Below are positions 24,506 to 36,220 of a stretch of 64,000 bases of DNA, one piece after another. Within the stretch, counting starts at the first letter, position 1, and every line of letters begins with the position of its first letter. The notes beneath the pieces are model-generated. The model had not been told where the DNA came from. It saw only the letters and a program-made list of their open reading frames with translations, and did not search any database. The stretch spans positions 16,864,001 through 16,928,000 of the forward strand of contig CM075943.1 of the NCBI GenBank assembly GCA_038030265.1. Direction: 5' to 3'. The position numbers and the translations under genes were made by a program. Origin of the DNA: Corythucha ciliata. Taxonomy: Eukaryota; Arthropoda; Insecta; Hemiptera; Tingidae.

Positions 24506-24914
24506 AAGTTTTGTTCCGACAGCAGCCTGTCGGGAAAAGTGCATTTCATTCATGCGACAATCGAGTCGGACCTCATAAGTTAGAACGATATCAATCGATT
24601 ATGAATGACATTTAGGCCGTGGTACAGAAAGTCAAAATCATAAAATCGTGTTTCTTTTTACCGCAGGCCCCTTTTTTGGCACCAACTGAGGGGGAACAAA
24701 ATGATGAAAATGAAACAGAGTCGGTTTGGTTGCCTATACGATATGGGAAGGTGGACTCTTCTTAGACGAGTTATTTGCAATTAAAATATTTATCCCGGCC
24801 TAAATTTCACTCATAATTTATTGATATCGTTCTAAGTTATGAGGTTTGACTCGATTGTCGCATGAATGAAATGCACTTTTCCCGACAGGCTGCTGTCGGA
24901 ACAAAACTTTTTTC
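24506..24914. mobile_element. foldback element with CCGACAGCAGCCTGTCGG ends
   Basis: The left arm 24506-24625 begins AAGTTTTGTTCCGACAGCAG, and the right arm ending near 24914 is its inverted copy (CTGCTGTCGGAACAAAACTT). Pairing continues for about 115 bp with few mismatches (ATGAATGAAATGCACTTTTC, TATGAGGTTTGACTCGATTG). The 5' flank (AACGGCCATAAAGATATAC) links it directly to the 300-bp array. Related fragments occur near 31510-31570 (AATGAAATGCACTCTTTCCG). No protein is encoded. Confidence 0.85.
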
Positions 24915-26040
24915 AGGTTACGTTAATTTTCAGATCAGTTAAATTAGGTTAAATGGCATGTCACAATTTCACGATTGCGCAATGCGGAGTGCCTGGGTTC
25001 AAATCCGAAACAATTTTTTTTAAATTTTTTTTGTTCCTCCCTTTTTGGCCCACCTCAGGATTTTTTACTCAATATTTTTTAGGCTGTAGGCAAATCAAAT
25101 AAAAGAGACGGCTCAAAATTCAGTGTCAATGAAATTTTTTGGTAATTGGGTGGTCCAGTAAGGCATAGCGTTAATTTAATAGCTCCCCTCCGCCGAGAAC
25201 TCCCCTGCCATATCAACGGATTTGGTTCACAAGGGTCTCATACGAAAGCGCGTTCATTTCTCATTACTCGTGTCAATTTTTGGGGCAATTGCAGCAACAG
25301 CCGTGCGGTAGCGAATTTTCAACAAATTCAAACCCCTCTTTCACACCGTTCCCGTGGACCGATTCATCTGGATCACGAACTCGTCCGAGATATTCACGCT
25401 ATTGATTTTTAGACGAAATTTGGTTGCCCTAAGTCACAAATTGCGACCGTGATCGTGCTAACAAGCGAGGGGCCATATATATATATATATTAAATCGAAC
25501 CGACCTCGGATTCGTGTAAAAAGATAATTTACCACTTTAGGCCACAGGCGGGCGGGCCAATGTGAAAGGCTCAGGGTTGGCCACCTCTGGTCTACGTCAA
25601 TCGCGTGCCTAAGGATTATATAAAAAAGAATGGTTCGAAATCCTATATTTCAGTAACGATTTCTGTCTCTTCGACCATTTTTCCTGTTGTTTGTCCACTC
25701 GATTCTGGTCCACTCGAGACCAGAATAGGTCGACTTTTATCTAGTACGACTACCGGAATGACGAAATTAGGGGCAATTTTACAAATGTTGTCAGAATTTT
25801 GAAATTTGGAGGAACGCGTCGCACATTTTTCTGGATTTGCAGTCACCTCCTAGCACTAAATGTGCGTTGGTGGTTTGAGGAAGAGGAGATTTAAGTGGTT
25901 ACCCCAACCTACCATTAAAACCAATTTTTTCTTCAGAAATGCGTATACCAGGCGCTGTTTATATGAAAAGGTATCACATGAATTTTTTAATCTTTGACGA
26001 TCATTAGAATATGGCCACGCTAAAGCACTGAATCTGGTCC
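24915..26040. other. non-coding stretch with a hAT-type terminal fragment
   Basis: No gene is recognised. On the minus strand, 25588 down to about 25530 reads CAGAGGTGGCCAACCCTGAG followed by GGCCCGCCCGCCTG, which is the familiar terminal sequence style of hAT (Charlie-like) transposons; the partner end is not seen. TATATA runs lie at 25476-25490. A B-box-like GGGTTCAAATCCG at about 25000 may be the trace of a tRNA-derived SINE. Confidence 0.4.
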
Positions 26041-26359
26041 TTATACATACATATAGGTGCAGGACAAAGTGCGGATGGTGAATTTTTTAGCAGTCAAAAC
26101 TTTCGATAAATCAGTCAATAGTTTGGAAGATATTGCTCACCTTCGATTATTTATTCGTGTTTTTTGGCCGCCTGGAAGCTACAGACCATTTTACTGTTTA
26201 CATTCGAACAAGGACGATTGTTTTGACTTGGAATCGCTATGGCAACACCTCCTTAACGTTAACTTGTATTTTTGGGTGGAAGGGGTAAGGCTTTCACAAA
26301 TAATTTGCAATTGTAGGTCAGTTCGTGTAGAAATAAAATCAAGTGTTCCTCGGACTAGT

Positions 26360-28355
26360 TCAAATTTTCGATGGTAAGATCTTTCCGGCAGCGGCTCCAA
26401 ATCCGACTCTGTATCCAACTCCGAGGCAATATCCTGTATAGAAACGAAATTCAACGTGCTGTTCTCAACGGAAAATATTTAACTGTTTGGTACCTTCCAT
26501 TATAACTTCGTCTCCATCATTCACAAACTTCCTGGTGGTGCCATCTTTCAGAGAGATGGGTTTTGTGCCCTTCCAGGACAGTTCGAGCATAGATCCATAC
26601 GAGTCCTCCGTCTAGTGAGGTCGTTATAATTAAAAATGTATTTGGGGGTGTATTTAGGGAGAAGGGCTTTTACCGGCCCGCTGATGGTTCCTGACGCCAT
26701 AACATCACCCGGGTTTATGTTACATCCATTGACTGTGTGATGAGCGAGTTGTTGTTTCGGAGTCCAGTACAAATATTTATAGTTTGTGTTGCAAACTACG
26801 CTTTTGACGCCAGATTTTTCAGCTGTAAAACACGATATTTCTTAATGTGAACATCCCAGAGCAAGTTGAGCTTAAAAATGGTGTTGAATACGTTTTATGG
26901 AGACCGTCAGATTAATATCGAAATTGAATGGGTCTGTGTGAGTCAGATAGGGAAGTGGTTTGGGATCTTGTGCAGTATTTTCCACGATGAACGGTTTCAA
27001 AGCTTCCATTGTGACTATCCAGGGAGACAAGGTCGTTCCAAAACTTTTACCGAGGAATGGTCCCAATGGAGCGTACTCCCACTTTTGAATGTCCCTGGCT
27101 GAAACATGAACAGCAATTTTATAAGCGTTTTATGCCTCCGATTCCCGGGTTACAAAAAAAAAAAAAAAAAACAGGAACCTACCGCTCCAGTCATTCATTA
27201 CAGACATTCCAAAAATGCGCTTGCCCGCTTCTTGTACGCTGACTGAGTCACCCAGTTTGGTTGGCGGGCCTCCGACATAGAAAGCCATTTCTAATTCGAA
27301 GTCGAGAAGACTACTCGGCTTGAAAACTGGCGCTGTGGCTCCTTCAGGGCAAACCTAATTAAATGATTTTTAGGATGATTGTACGATTGAGATGGCTCGT
27401 AAGAATATTTACCTGGCCCTTAGGCCTCGTTATTGGTGTACCGGATACAACGAGTGAGCTGGCTCTGCCGTGGTAACCAATCGGAATGTGAACCCTGTTT
27501 TGGATAGAAGATAACTGTTATAAAAAAATAATTAAATTGGTAAAAGGTACACGGTCGAACCAGTTCGGTGGTAGAGCATTAGCAGGATCTCTAAACATGC
27601 AGCCGCAATTATACGCGTGGTATCTCGATGAGTAGAAGTCAGTGTAATCGCCGACTGCGGCCGGCAAATGCATTGTGGCATTCTTTTGCTTCACGAAATA
27701 TCTGAATCGTATATCAATTAATTCGTACAATGGTAATATTTATAAGTTTAAAAATAGACCCCCCCCCCCACCATGCTTTGCCGGTGGAAACAAGTTTCAT
27801 CACACCAAGATGAGCTGGAAATCAACTTTTTTTCCCCATCTTTATCTCGTGTTTTCTTGATTCCAAAGTTATATAACTAATTCAATATGCAAAGAAATAA
27901 AAGCTTATACCTGGAGTGACCTTGTAATAGTGGACTGTCACTGGACGACAATAAATTTTGTAAAGTTGCTCTCGCTTCTTTCCAACAACTGTCGTCGAGC
28001 CCCATGAACCGGTTCATTGTTTCCTATCTCCACGTTAAAAATCATCAAGTTTGAGACTAATTAGCGGATTAGTTTTTGTCACTTACGTCTCCAAAAACGT
28101 CTTGATGTGCGGACAAAAGCGGGCCATTGAAAAGGTTGGCAATTTCTGACAGATCGAGAATTTCATCTCCTATAGCCACTCCAATCCTCTTTTTCGGCTA
28201 CAAAAATATTAAGAGATTGGTAAAAAATTGTGTTTCACATTGTCTCGCAATTGAAATACACTAACGTTGTCGCTCGTTGAAAACACCCCGTAAGGAAGAT
28301 TTTCTATTGGAAAATCGCAGTCCACCGAATAGGGGATTATACAACGATTACTCAT
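26360..28355 (-). CDS. Fah: fumarylacetoacetase, copy 1, 10 exons, 418 aa
   Basis: This enzyme hydrolyses 4-fumarylacetoacetate to fumarate and acetoacetate, the last step of tyrosine breakdown, in the cytosol. Exons: 28266-28355, 28087-28197, 27911-28023, 27561-27701, 27413-27494, 27183-27354, 26892-27098, 26674-26822, 26494-26611, 26360-26433. All borders are GT-AG and phases agree throughout. Length equals the vertebrate enzyme (419). Key residues are in place: Asp126 and His133 ([17 protein letters not shown]), Glu199/Glu201 (LDFELEMAF), the [20 protein letters not shown] block with its Asp, [11 protein letters not shown] with the Lys, and Glu of [10 protein letters not shown]. Copy 2 lies 7.8 kb away on the same strand. 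This copy appears intact and is the safer candidate for the working enzyme. Confidence 0.96.
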
Positions 28356-28436
28356 GTTTACCAGGGCGAAAAACGAATTGTGTCTTCCAGTTGAACAACG
28401 TTTAAACTAGCGAACGTGCAGTGTGGGACTATACGT

Positions 28437-28443
28437 TTTATAA
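28437..28443 (-). promoter_or_regulatory. TATA box of FAH copy 1
   Basis: TATAAAA on the minus strand lies about 82 bp before the start codon. The same box sits at an equivalent position before copy 2 (36221-36227). The surrounding promoter sequence (GTCCCACACTGC and GTCCCACGCTGC) is also conserved between the copies. Confidence 0.65.
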
Positions 28444-28685
28444 TGAAGCACGATGATGAGGAAGTAGGGAAGGGAACCGGCACCGGTCGAGCCTCCCGCT
28501 CACGTCCAAGGACATCAGATCCGATATTATTTTCCCTAACTAATTACTTTCTTTTCTTTCTGGATGTCGACTAATTAGTAATTAGGTATAGTATATAAAT
28601 GTTTATTTTTTATCTTTATTCCTGATTTCAATAAATTCCCCTCGTTCTCAGTCGTTATCAAGTTTATATTATAAACTTTTAGGCC

Positions 28686-28832
28686 TGTTTCACACGATCA
28701 ACAGAAATCAACAACACAACCCCCGTCCGTAAAAAGTTGACGAGTGTTGAGTTGATCATGCGAAAGGCGTATCTTATTTGTGTACGCTAGCTGTGGTGTG
28801 GTGTGGTGTTGATAATATCTGTTGATCGTGTA
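28686..28832. mobile_element. MITE with ACACGATCAACAGA ends, empty site in the FAH paralogue
   Basis: The inverted ends ACACGATCAACAGA and TCTGTTGATCGTGT bound about 145 bp. In the flank of FAH copy 2 the sequence runs AGGCCTG directly into TGTAGAACTCATA (about 36700-36720). Here those two parts are separated by the element, so copy 2 preserves the pre-insertion site. Confidence 0.75.
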
Positions 28833-28974
28833 GAACTCATAAAAATCCGTTGACCCCAGTGCTTCATTCTAGTTTTTTTCGAGTGAAACTACAAATAATG
28901 CAGTACTATCCATGCAATAATTTAATAAGCTGGGGTATAACAATGTAAAGAAAATGAATAATTTTTAGCACATT

Positions 28975-29405
28975 TTTCAAAAATTGGTGTTTCTTAAAGA
29001 GGGCTCTTCCACAAGCCTATTTCTCACATTATACTTTGAAATCAATCAAGGATGCTTTTTCAGCGAATTTTTAAAAATTTTGAGTGGGGGTTCGATTACG
29101 TCAAAACTTATTTATTGAAATGGATGATGTGGGGAAGAGGGGGTTGGTCGCGTTTACTGGAGGGAAATTTTTCATGTTATTTGTAAACAAACAATTTTAG
29201 AGTTCCCTCAAATGCTTCACAAGTAAGGATTTACGTCATTTCCCCTCGCACCATCCAACCCCTCCTGACGAACTTTGAAACTTTTTTAAAAATCTTAAAA
29301 TGCACCAATCGGGTTGCAACTTCCGCTGTTATCCTTCAGCTCACGGGTCAAATCACCGGTATGCTTTTCTTCCCAATCTGAGATTCATGCAAGTTCCCCA
29401 TTACC
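28975..29405 (-). mobile_element. 445-bp MITE-like element, copy 2
   Basis: This is the inverted relative of 14668-15113. It ends in TGCAAGTTCCCCATT at 29405, while the other terminus stops inside the inverted repeat (only GCACA remains near 28979). Shared blocks include CTTAAAGAGGGCTCTTCCAC and CAATCGGGTTGCAACTTCCG. No coding capacity. Confidence 0.82.
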
Positions 29406-29855
29406 CTAATGTAATGTTAATTACTTTGCGTCATGCGCCTTCACTTGGAACCCAACCGACTGTTAGGACTTAGCGACGCTGGATCAAAACAATCAAACCA
29501 CAGTCTAAAGCTCGGTGCACACGATGCATTTTTCGAAGCTTGTTTATACATGCATGGTGAAAAAAAAAAATATGATCCCCGGTAGTGACCGGTTGTTTTT
29601 TTAGAACAGGCAGGCCATCGTGACGGGATTTTTACGCTAGCTCATGGTTGTGACCCCCTGGTGCGAGCCGGGTCTCCTTCCTAACTCGATTTTGCCAGCT
29701 TAGGTCGTCGAGCGCCAGCTGGAAGGGGATCGCAGAGCAAAGTCCACTCAGAGAACAATACAGTGATTTCACCTCTGAATCACTCCCACCATTTAACTAA
29801 AAAACCTGAAATTCACCTCACACAATCCATGAGAAGTGAACCGACAAACCAGACA
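29406..29855. other. non-coding stretch
   Basis: I recognise no gene, repeat family or RNA here. Confidence 0.4.
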
Positions 29856-29857
29856 AT

Positions 29858-30215
29858 TTGGCTCACATTCTGATTCAAACTAATCGCATGCGCGTTTGGC
29901 ACTTTCAAAAACAAAATTTCGCCATTTTTACTCTTACAAACTTCACGGATTTTCACTCACTCAAAACTAAATTTGGTGGATTCGTCTCGTTCAAATCCAA
30001 ATTTCGGGGGGTTTCGCTTTTTCAAAAGCCAAATTTCGTCGGATTTTCTCTATCAAAAACCAAAGTGGGTATTGCTCTTTCAACAAACAATTATACGGAC
30101 TTTCGCTCTTTCACAACCCAATTTCATGAACTTGGCTCATTGAAACCCCAGTTACGTGGATTTTCGTTCTTTCAAAATCTAATTTCGCTCCTTCAAATCC
30201 CTTTAATGTAATCAC
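29858..30215. repeat. family B array kept open over 117 codons
   Basis: About ten family B units (TTTCAAAAACCAAATTTCG with variable GGATTT) follow one another. Because the unit is close to 30 nt, one frame stays open and would encode a repeated Phe-Gln-Lys-Pro-Asn-Phe pattern. I judge it to be repeat-derived, not a gene. Confidence 0.75.
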
Positions 30216-30239
30216 CGGGATCCTGGGGTTCCGATACCA

Positions 30240-30660
30240 GAAAGAAACGCTAAGAGGCCTTATTTGTTTGTGGTTAGATCTTAATTATTGCCTGAGCTTT
30301 TTGTGGCTAGAACGTTTTTTTGCGCACATTTTGGGGTTGCTGCTTTCTGAGTGGTTCGAGCTTTTTGTGATTAGGGCTTTTGAGGTTAGTTCTTCTTGTG
30401 ATTAGGGCTTGTTGTTGTTCGAGCTTCTTTTGATTCGAGTTTTTTTTTGTTACAGCATTTTGAGGTCAGTTAAACATTTATGTGATCAGATCTTTCCATG
30501 GTTAGAGCTTTTGTGGTTAGATGTTTTTGAAGGTTACAGCTTTCTGTGGTTCGACCTGTTAGGGGTTCAATGTTTTTGCAGTTAGAACATATTTTGGTTA
30601 AGAACTTTTTGTGGTTTGAACTTGTTGTGGCTAGAGTTGTTCGAGCTTAAAGCACTTCCT
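30240..30660. repeat. second family G-like array (reversed)
   Basis: Tandem units of 16-20 nt with the theme GAGCTTTTTGTGGTTAGAG. The core TTTGTGGTTAG is a diverged reverse complement of the CCAACCACAGCAAAG unit in the 18600-20470 array. No gene is visible. Confidence 0.7.
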
Positions 30661-30699
30661 TCGCAAGTGCCCTCTATGACGACGCACCTCATGTCGAGT

Positions 30700-30812
30700 G
30701 TCCCGTTTTTTTTTAGTGCATTTCATTCTGAAAATGCACTATTGGTCTCGTCGTGATGGAGGCAAACATGGGTCATGTCATGTTTTTTTCATGTTTCAGA
30801 ACGTCTAGAACA
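30700..30812. repeat. dispersed short repeat, copy 1
   Basis: The segment carrying AGTGCATTTCATTCTGAAAA, TGCACTATTGGTCTCGTC and CAAACATGGGTCATGTCATG recurs in opposite orientation at about 42245-42355 (CATGACCCACCCATATTTGC, GAGACCAATAGTGCATTTTT). Within each copy GTGCATTTC and GAAATGCAC form a small palindrome. Confidence 0.7.
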
Positions 30813-30839
30813 CGAATTCAGTGGTCTCCGGAATTCATA

Positions 30840-31395
30840 TATATATATTTCTTTCTTTACATATTGGTTTATATATATATATATTTATGGCCGTTTTCAT
30901 GTTAGCACGATACTCTCGTAGAAGTTAATTTAGCGGAACGCGGTTTGGCACAAAAATCAGTAGTCATAAGACCCCGGTCGGTATTGCATTTGAGCCAAAT
31001 CGGTGGAGGGGGGGAAAATAGGGCTTGAAATGGTCAAAAATCACTACAAATCACCAGTTGATTCTAGATGCGTCATATTCGGTACGAATACTTCATATTA
31101 TACTAGCCTTTGATTCCCATTTTAATTTTTTGAAAAAGTCAAGGGGGAGGGGGTGGTGCCCCCTGGGTGGAAGTAAGTCTGTGGTTTTGTTAGCAAGATA
31201 ACTCTCGAAGAAATTAATTTAGCGGAACGCGCTTTGGCACAAAAATCAGTAGTCATACGACCTCGTTTGGCATTGAATTGGGCCAAATCTGTCGACTTGG
31301 CTTGAACTGGTAAAAAAATCACTACAAATCACCAGTTGATTCCAGAAGCCTTATATTCGGTACGATGATTACATTTTGAAGTAGCCTATGATTCC
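30840..31395 (-). repeat. inverted ~300-bp repeats, two units
   Basis: This is the reverse-oriented counterpart of 23524-24500. It starts with the AT-rich tract and GGCCGTTTTCATGTTAGCAC, then TCTCGTAGAAGTTAATTTAG, and repeats with TCTCGAAGAAATTAATTTAG about 290 bp later. The unit-plus-AT-tract order mirrors the plus-strand array, so the whole composite is present in both orientations on either side of FAH copy 1. Confidence 0.82.
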
Positions 31396-31679
31396 CATTA
31401 AGTTCAGCTTAAACAAACCCGGCAGCAAACAGTACGAGGAAGGGTCAAACATTATAACGAAACAAATCATGGTCTCAACAGTACTACTTCTGGGACGGCT
31501 TAGGGTATCCGTATACAAAATGAAATGCACTCTTTCCGACCGCCAGCTGCCGGAGCGAATTTTTTTTTTTTTTTTTGTCCCGGCAGATTTTGGACTTTGA
31601 AACTTTTGTCCCGATTTTGTCAAATTTCGAGTTGGAATCCCTATTTCTGATTGAGAGAAAATCTGATTTTAGACGGAGT

Positions 31680-33125
31680 CAAACCTAGGTAAGTCGGTGT
31701 AAGAGAACGCCAAAATCAAGCAATTTTGTTTTTGAACGAGCCAAATTTGTTTTGGAAAGAGCTACACCCTTTAAATTGGGGTTTAAAAGAGCCGGAATCG
31801 TGATATTTGGCCTTAAAAGAGCCAGGCACGTGAAATTGTACTTTTTAAATAGCAAAACGACAGGCGAAGTTGACGTTTTTAGAGTGAGAATACCCCTGTT
31901 TTGGAGCTGTTGGTTTTAGTTAGAGCAAAACCCACAAAATTGGTTTTTCTGATAGGCAATCCCATAAAATTTGGTTTGAATAATGGCCAAACCTGCGAAA
32001 TTGGTTTTTGAATGAGAACCCTCCATCCCCAACCGAAACTTGATTTTGAGAGAGCCGAAGCCGAGCATTTTTTATTTTGACGGAGGCAAACACGTGAAAT
32101 TGGTTTTTGACCTAGCGAAACTCTTGAAATTATAGTTTGAATGAGATTCGGCGCCGATAACCGATGCCTATTGAGATAGCCAAAGCCACAAAATTTGTTT
32201 TATTTTAGCGCCTAATCCGTGAAATTTGGTTTTTTAAAATGAGCACATCCCTCACCAATTTAACTAGGTTGAGAGAGGGAGGCGAACCCTCGAAATGTGG
32301 ATGTTAAAAGAGCCAAACTACCAAAATTGTTTTCAAAAATAAGAATTCCCTCACCCACATACTGTTTTTTTTTAAAAGAGCTAAACCTTTATTTGGTTTC
32401 GGGAAAGCCAAACTCGTAAAATTTAGCTGTTCATGTTCATTGTAGCTGTTTAGGCTGTTCATGCCCTAAAATTGACAAAAATGAGTCTATGTATATTGAC
32501 ATAATTGTGGCCTAGAAATAGTTAAACAGATGATTTCAGTCCTTAAAATGGCAAAACGACAATTTAGCGCTTTAAAAAACGTCATACTGAGCCTTCATGA
32601 CCTGAAAATGTCTAAATTGACGATTCAGCCCAAAAAATAGTAAAAATGGCTATTCACGCCATAAAAATGGCATACTCGTAATGGCAATTCACGCTTCACG
32701 CTCTAAAAATGGCCAAACTGATCATGTGTGCCCTACAGAGGCTGCAGGTGGTGTTAATGGCGATTCGCGCCTATAAAATGGCTCTCTGCACCAAAAACAT
32801 TGCCAAACATGGCGTTCGCGTGCCGAACATGGGCCTTCTTCACCTTACCAACTGTCAACTGATCGTCCTCCCCCTCCCAGCATTGGTTGTACGCACCCTA
32901 AGGGCTGGATAAACTGACCACTCTCAAGCTGTACAATTGCTAGACTGGCCAATCCGAAGCTTTTGCGTCTTTAAAATGGCTAAACTGCGGACGATTCGTG
33001 TCCTGAAAATAGCCGAGTTGATCGTTTGCTCCTTCCAGATGGCGTAACTGACGACTTATGCCATTGAAATGCCTAACCTGACTTGCTGCACCGCAAAAAA
33101 AAGCCAAACTGGCTATATTCGCTCC
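31680..33125. repeat. family B (reversed) then family C array
   Basis: From 31690 to 32440 reversed family B units prevail (GAAATTGGTTTTTGAAAGAG and AGAGCCAAAC). From 32450 to 33125 family C units prevail (CCCTAAAAATGGCCAAACTG, GACGATTCGCGCC). No gene is visible. Confidence 0.75.
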
Positions 33126-33129
33126 CTAA

Positions 33130-33935
33130 ATACTTTTACACGTTTTCATAGGGACCGCACGAATTTTCCCGGGGATGGTGGCTCGTCAATTGACAGTTCT
33201 GAAGTCTCGCGAATTCTTCGCGCACCCAATTAACACCTTGGCATGGCTGGGCACGCAAATCACAATGGGGGAGGGTATTTTTATGCGTGGGTCTCCATAT
33301 GTGTCTCAGGAACACAGGAGACACTTGAATCCCTAGAACACATGCGTGTCAAAAGAAAACACCCCTCCTTTATTTATTTTTTTGAAATTATTGTTTCTAG
33401 GTATGTAAATATTAATATAATTAGTATGTAATTTTGAAAACCCCTTCCAAGAAAAAGTCCTGGGCACGCCACTGTTTTGAACTGTCATTCAGTTTTGACG
33501 GAGACAACTCCCTCTTGCCTCCTAAGAAACAAAGACCTCGTCTTGGAAATTGGTCATTCTGGGCATAACTGGCACATGAAAAATGAAGAAATGGAAATGT
33601 TTTCCAGCCCCCTTCCCCACTATCTCTTCAGCTCCGTTAGTTAGATGGGAATTTAGTTTTGGGAAAGCTGTAGACTCCTTGTGAGTCTCACCGCGAATGC
33701 TCGATTTGTTAAACGCAGCCGGTCGGTCCTTCGTTAAACGCTTCCACCGAAGGGACAGACGCAGTGCCTCCTCCCCCCACCAGCAAAGTGGCAAAAATGA
33801 GCGTTTCAACCCCCACCGTGGTGCTGATCGAACCTTTTCCCTTGGATTTCAAGACTGTCGCGATGATGGGCCCCCCAGCTTGGAGAAGACCGCGCAAGTG
33901 CCTAAATCGGTCATACGATGGGGGTCGATTTTTAC
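33130..33935. other. non-coding stretch, no gene recognised
   Basis: No coding feature with recognisable motifs occurs here. From about 33940 the sequence is homologous to the 3' flank of FAH copy 1 (ACACCTCCTTAGTAACGTTA here, ACACCTCCTTAACGTTAACT there), which marks the edge of the duplicated block. Confidence 0.4.
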
Positions 33936-34101
33936 ATTTTACTGTTTTTATCTGAACAAGGACAAATGTCAACACCTCCTTAGTAACGTTAACTTATATT
34001 TGTGTAAAAGGGGAAGGGTTTTTACAAATAAACGGAAAAGCTAGCTCAATTCGTGTAAAAAGAAAATCAGGCGCTTCTCCTTTGACTCGAACAGATTTTT
34101 T

Positions 34102-36143
34102 TCAGATTTTTCCGGTACATGTTCCGAATCCGAATCTATATCCGTCTCCTAGGCAATATCCTGCCGGAACGAAATTAAATACGCTATGTATCTCATGTGT
34201 TTTCTTAGCGATAAAAATGTTTAACTCTTTACCTTCCATTGTAATTTCATCTCCGTCATCCAAATATCTCCTTATTGTACCATCTTTTAGAGTGATAGGT
34301 TTGGTACCCTTCCAAGTCAGCTCGAGCATACATCCATACGAGTCCTTCGTCTAATGAGAATGTCACAATTGAATTGTCTTTCGGATGAAAATAAAAAGGC
34401 TTTTACCGGTCCACTAATGGTTCCAGACGCCATAACATCACCCGGGTTAATGTTACATCCATTGACTGTGTGATGAGCGAGTTGCTGTTTTTGAGTCCAG
34501 TATAAATATTTAAAGTTTGTATTGCAGACTACGCTTTTGACGCCGGATTTTTCAGTTGTAAAGCACGATCTTTTGTCATTTAAACATCCCAGAGCCCGTT
34601 AACAGTTCAATAATGGCGATAAAATACGTTTTATCGAGCCCGAAATTTATATTGAAATTGAATGGGTCCGTGTGAGTCAAATAAGGAAAAGGTTTGGGAT
34701 CTTGCACTGTATTTTCCACGATGAACGGTTTCAAAGCTTCCATTGTCACTATCCAGGGAGATAAAGTCGTACCAAAATTTTTACCGAGGAATGGTCCCAA
34801 AGGAGCGGACTCCCATTGTTGAATGTCCCTGGCTGAAACATTAACAGAACGTTTTATAAATGTCATACGCCCGTTTCGGCGTCTGGAAAAATCCAGGAAC
34901 CAACCACTCCAGTCATTCATTAGTGACATTCCAAAAATGTGTTTGCCCGCGTTTTGTACGCTGACTGAATCACCCAGTTTGGTTGGCTGGCCTCCGATAT
35001 AGAAAGCCATTTCTAATTCGAAGTCGAGACGATTACACGGCTTGAAAACAGGTGTTGTGGTTCCGACAGGGCAAACCTGATCGAATTATATTTTAAGGGT
35101 GATTGTGTGAGTGAGAGGGCTGGTAATGATTTACCTGACCCTTAGGTCTCGTTATTGGTGTGCCGGATACGACAAGCGAGCTGGCTCTGCTGTGGTAACC
35201 TATCGGGATGTGAACCCTGTTTTGGATAGAAGATAACTGTTATAAACAAAATAAAATAAGCTAATGGTACGCGGTCGAACCAGTTAGGGGTTAGGGGATT
35301 GGCAGGATCCGTGAACATACAGCCGCAATTATACGCGTGGTATCTGGATGAGAAGAAGTCAGTGTAATCGCCAACTGCGGCTGGCAAATGCATTGTAGCG
35401 TCTTTTTGCTTCACGAAATATCTAAATCATAAATCAATTAATTCCTACAAAGCGTTTAAAAAGTTTATCCGTTCTTTCCATAGCTCTTTCAGTGGAAAGA
35501 AGTGTCATTTATTTACCACATTAAGATGAGCTAGAAATCAACTTTTTCCCCCTATTCTGTTTTGTTTTCTTGATTTTAGGCAGCGTTCACACTGGAGCGA
35601 CGACGATATCGCAATACCGTATCGCTCTGGCGTGAACGCTTACTCAAATTTTGTACAATTAATTAATTCAATTTCAATATGGAAATAAATAAAAGCTTAC
35701 CTGGATTGACCTTGTAATAGTGGACTGTCCCTGGACGACAATAAATTTTGTAAAGTTGCTCTCGCTTCTTTCCAGCAAGTGTCGTCGAGCCCCATGAACC
35801 GGTTCATTGTTTCCTATTTCCACGTTAAAAATAATGAAGTTTGAGACTAATTAGCGGATTATTTTTGTCACTTACGTCTCCAAAAACGTCTTTATGTGCG
35901 GACAAAAGCGGGCCATTGAAAAGGTTGGCAATTTTTGACAGATCGAGAACTTCATCTCCTATGGCAACTCCAATCCTCTTTTTCGGCTACAACAATATCA
36001 GAAAAGGGTAAATTTGTGTTTCGCGCTGTTCCGCAATTGAAATAAATACTAACGTTGTCGCTCGTTGAAAACACCCCGTAAGGAAGATTTTCGATTGGAA
36101 AATCGCAGTCCACCGAATAGGGGATTATACAGCGATTACTCAT
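34102..36143 (-). CDS. Fah: fumarylacetoacetase, copy 2, 10 exons with an altered exon 7/8 junction
   Basis: Same enzyme and exon plan as copy 1. Exons: 36054-36143, 35876-35986, 35701-35813, 35281-35421, 35135-35216, 34905-35076, 34628-34832, exon 8 ending at 34407, 34233-34350, 34102-34160. The HAYNCG His, ELE glutamates, MNDWSARDIQ Asp and GKNFGTT Lys are kept. Exon 7 is 2 nt shorter than in copy 1, and the acceptor of exon 8 reads CAACTG (AA at 34557-34556) where copy 1 has CAGCTG. An AG 14 nt further upstream (exon 8 from 34569) would restore the frame exactly and add four residues, giving 417 aa. So either the gene found a new acceptor or it is a fresh pseudogene. The C-terminus is also five residues shorter (ends TGKI). 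The substitutions FNINFGL for FDINLTV lie beside the altered junction. Confidence 0.85.
35576..35640. mobile_element. ~60-bp MITE in FAH copy 2 intron 3
   Basis: AGCGTTCACACTGGAGCGAC and its inverted partner TATCGCTCTGGCGTGAACGC bracket a very short centre. The equivalent intron of copy 1 (about 27850) lacks this sequence. It therefore inserted after the FAH duplication. Confidence 0.7.
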
Positions 36144-36220
36144 TTTTACCAAGGCGAAAACTGTTTGTGCCTTCTAATTGAACAACTTTTAAACTACCAC
36201 TAGCAGCGTGGGACTTTGCA

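Noticed and set aside
27541..27570. First choice of the FAH exon 4 donor after the codons for NWFDR
   Set aside because: That donor puts the next exon out of frame; the donor at AACTG/GTTCG rebuilds [12 protein letters not shown], which matches the family, in both copies.
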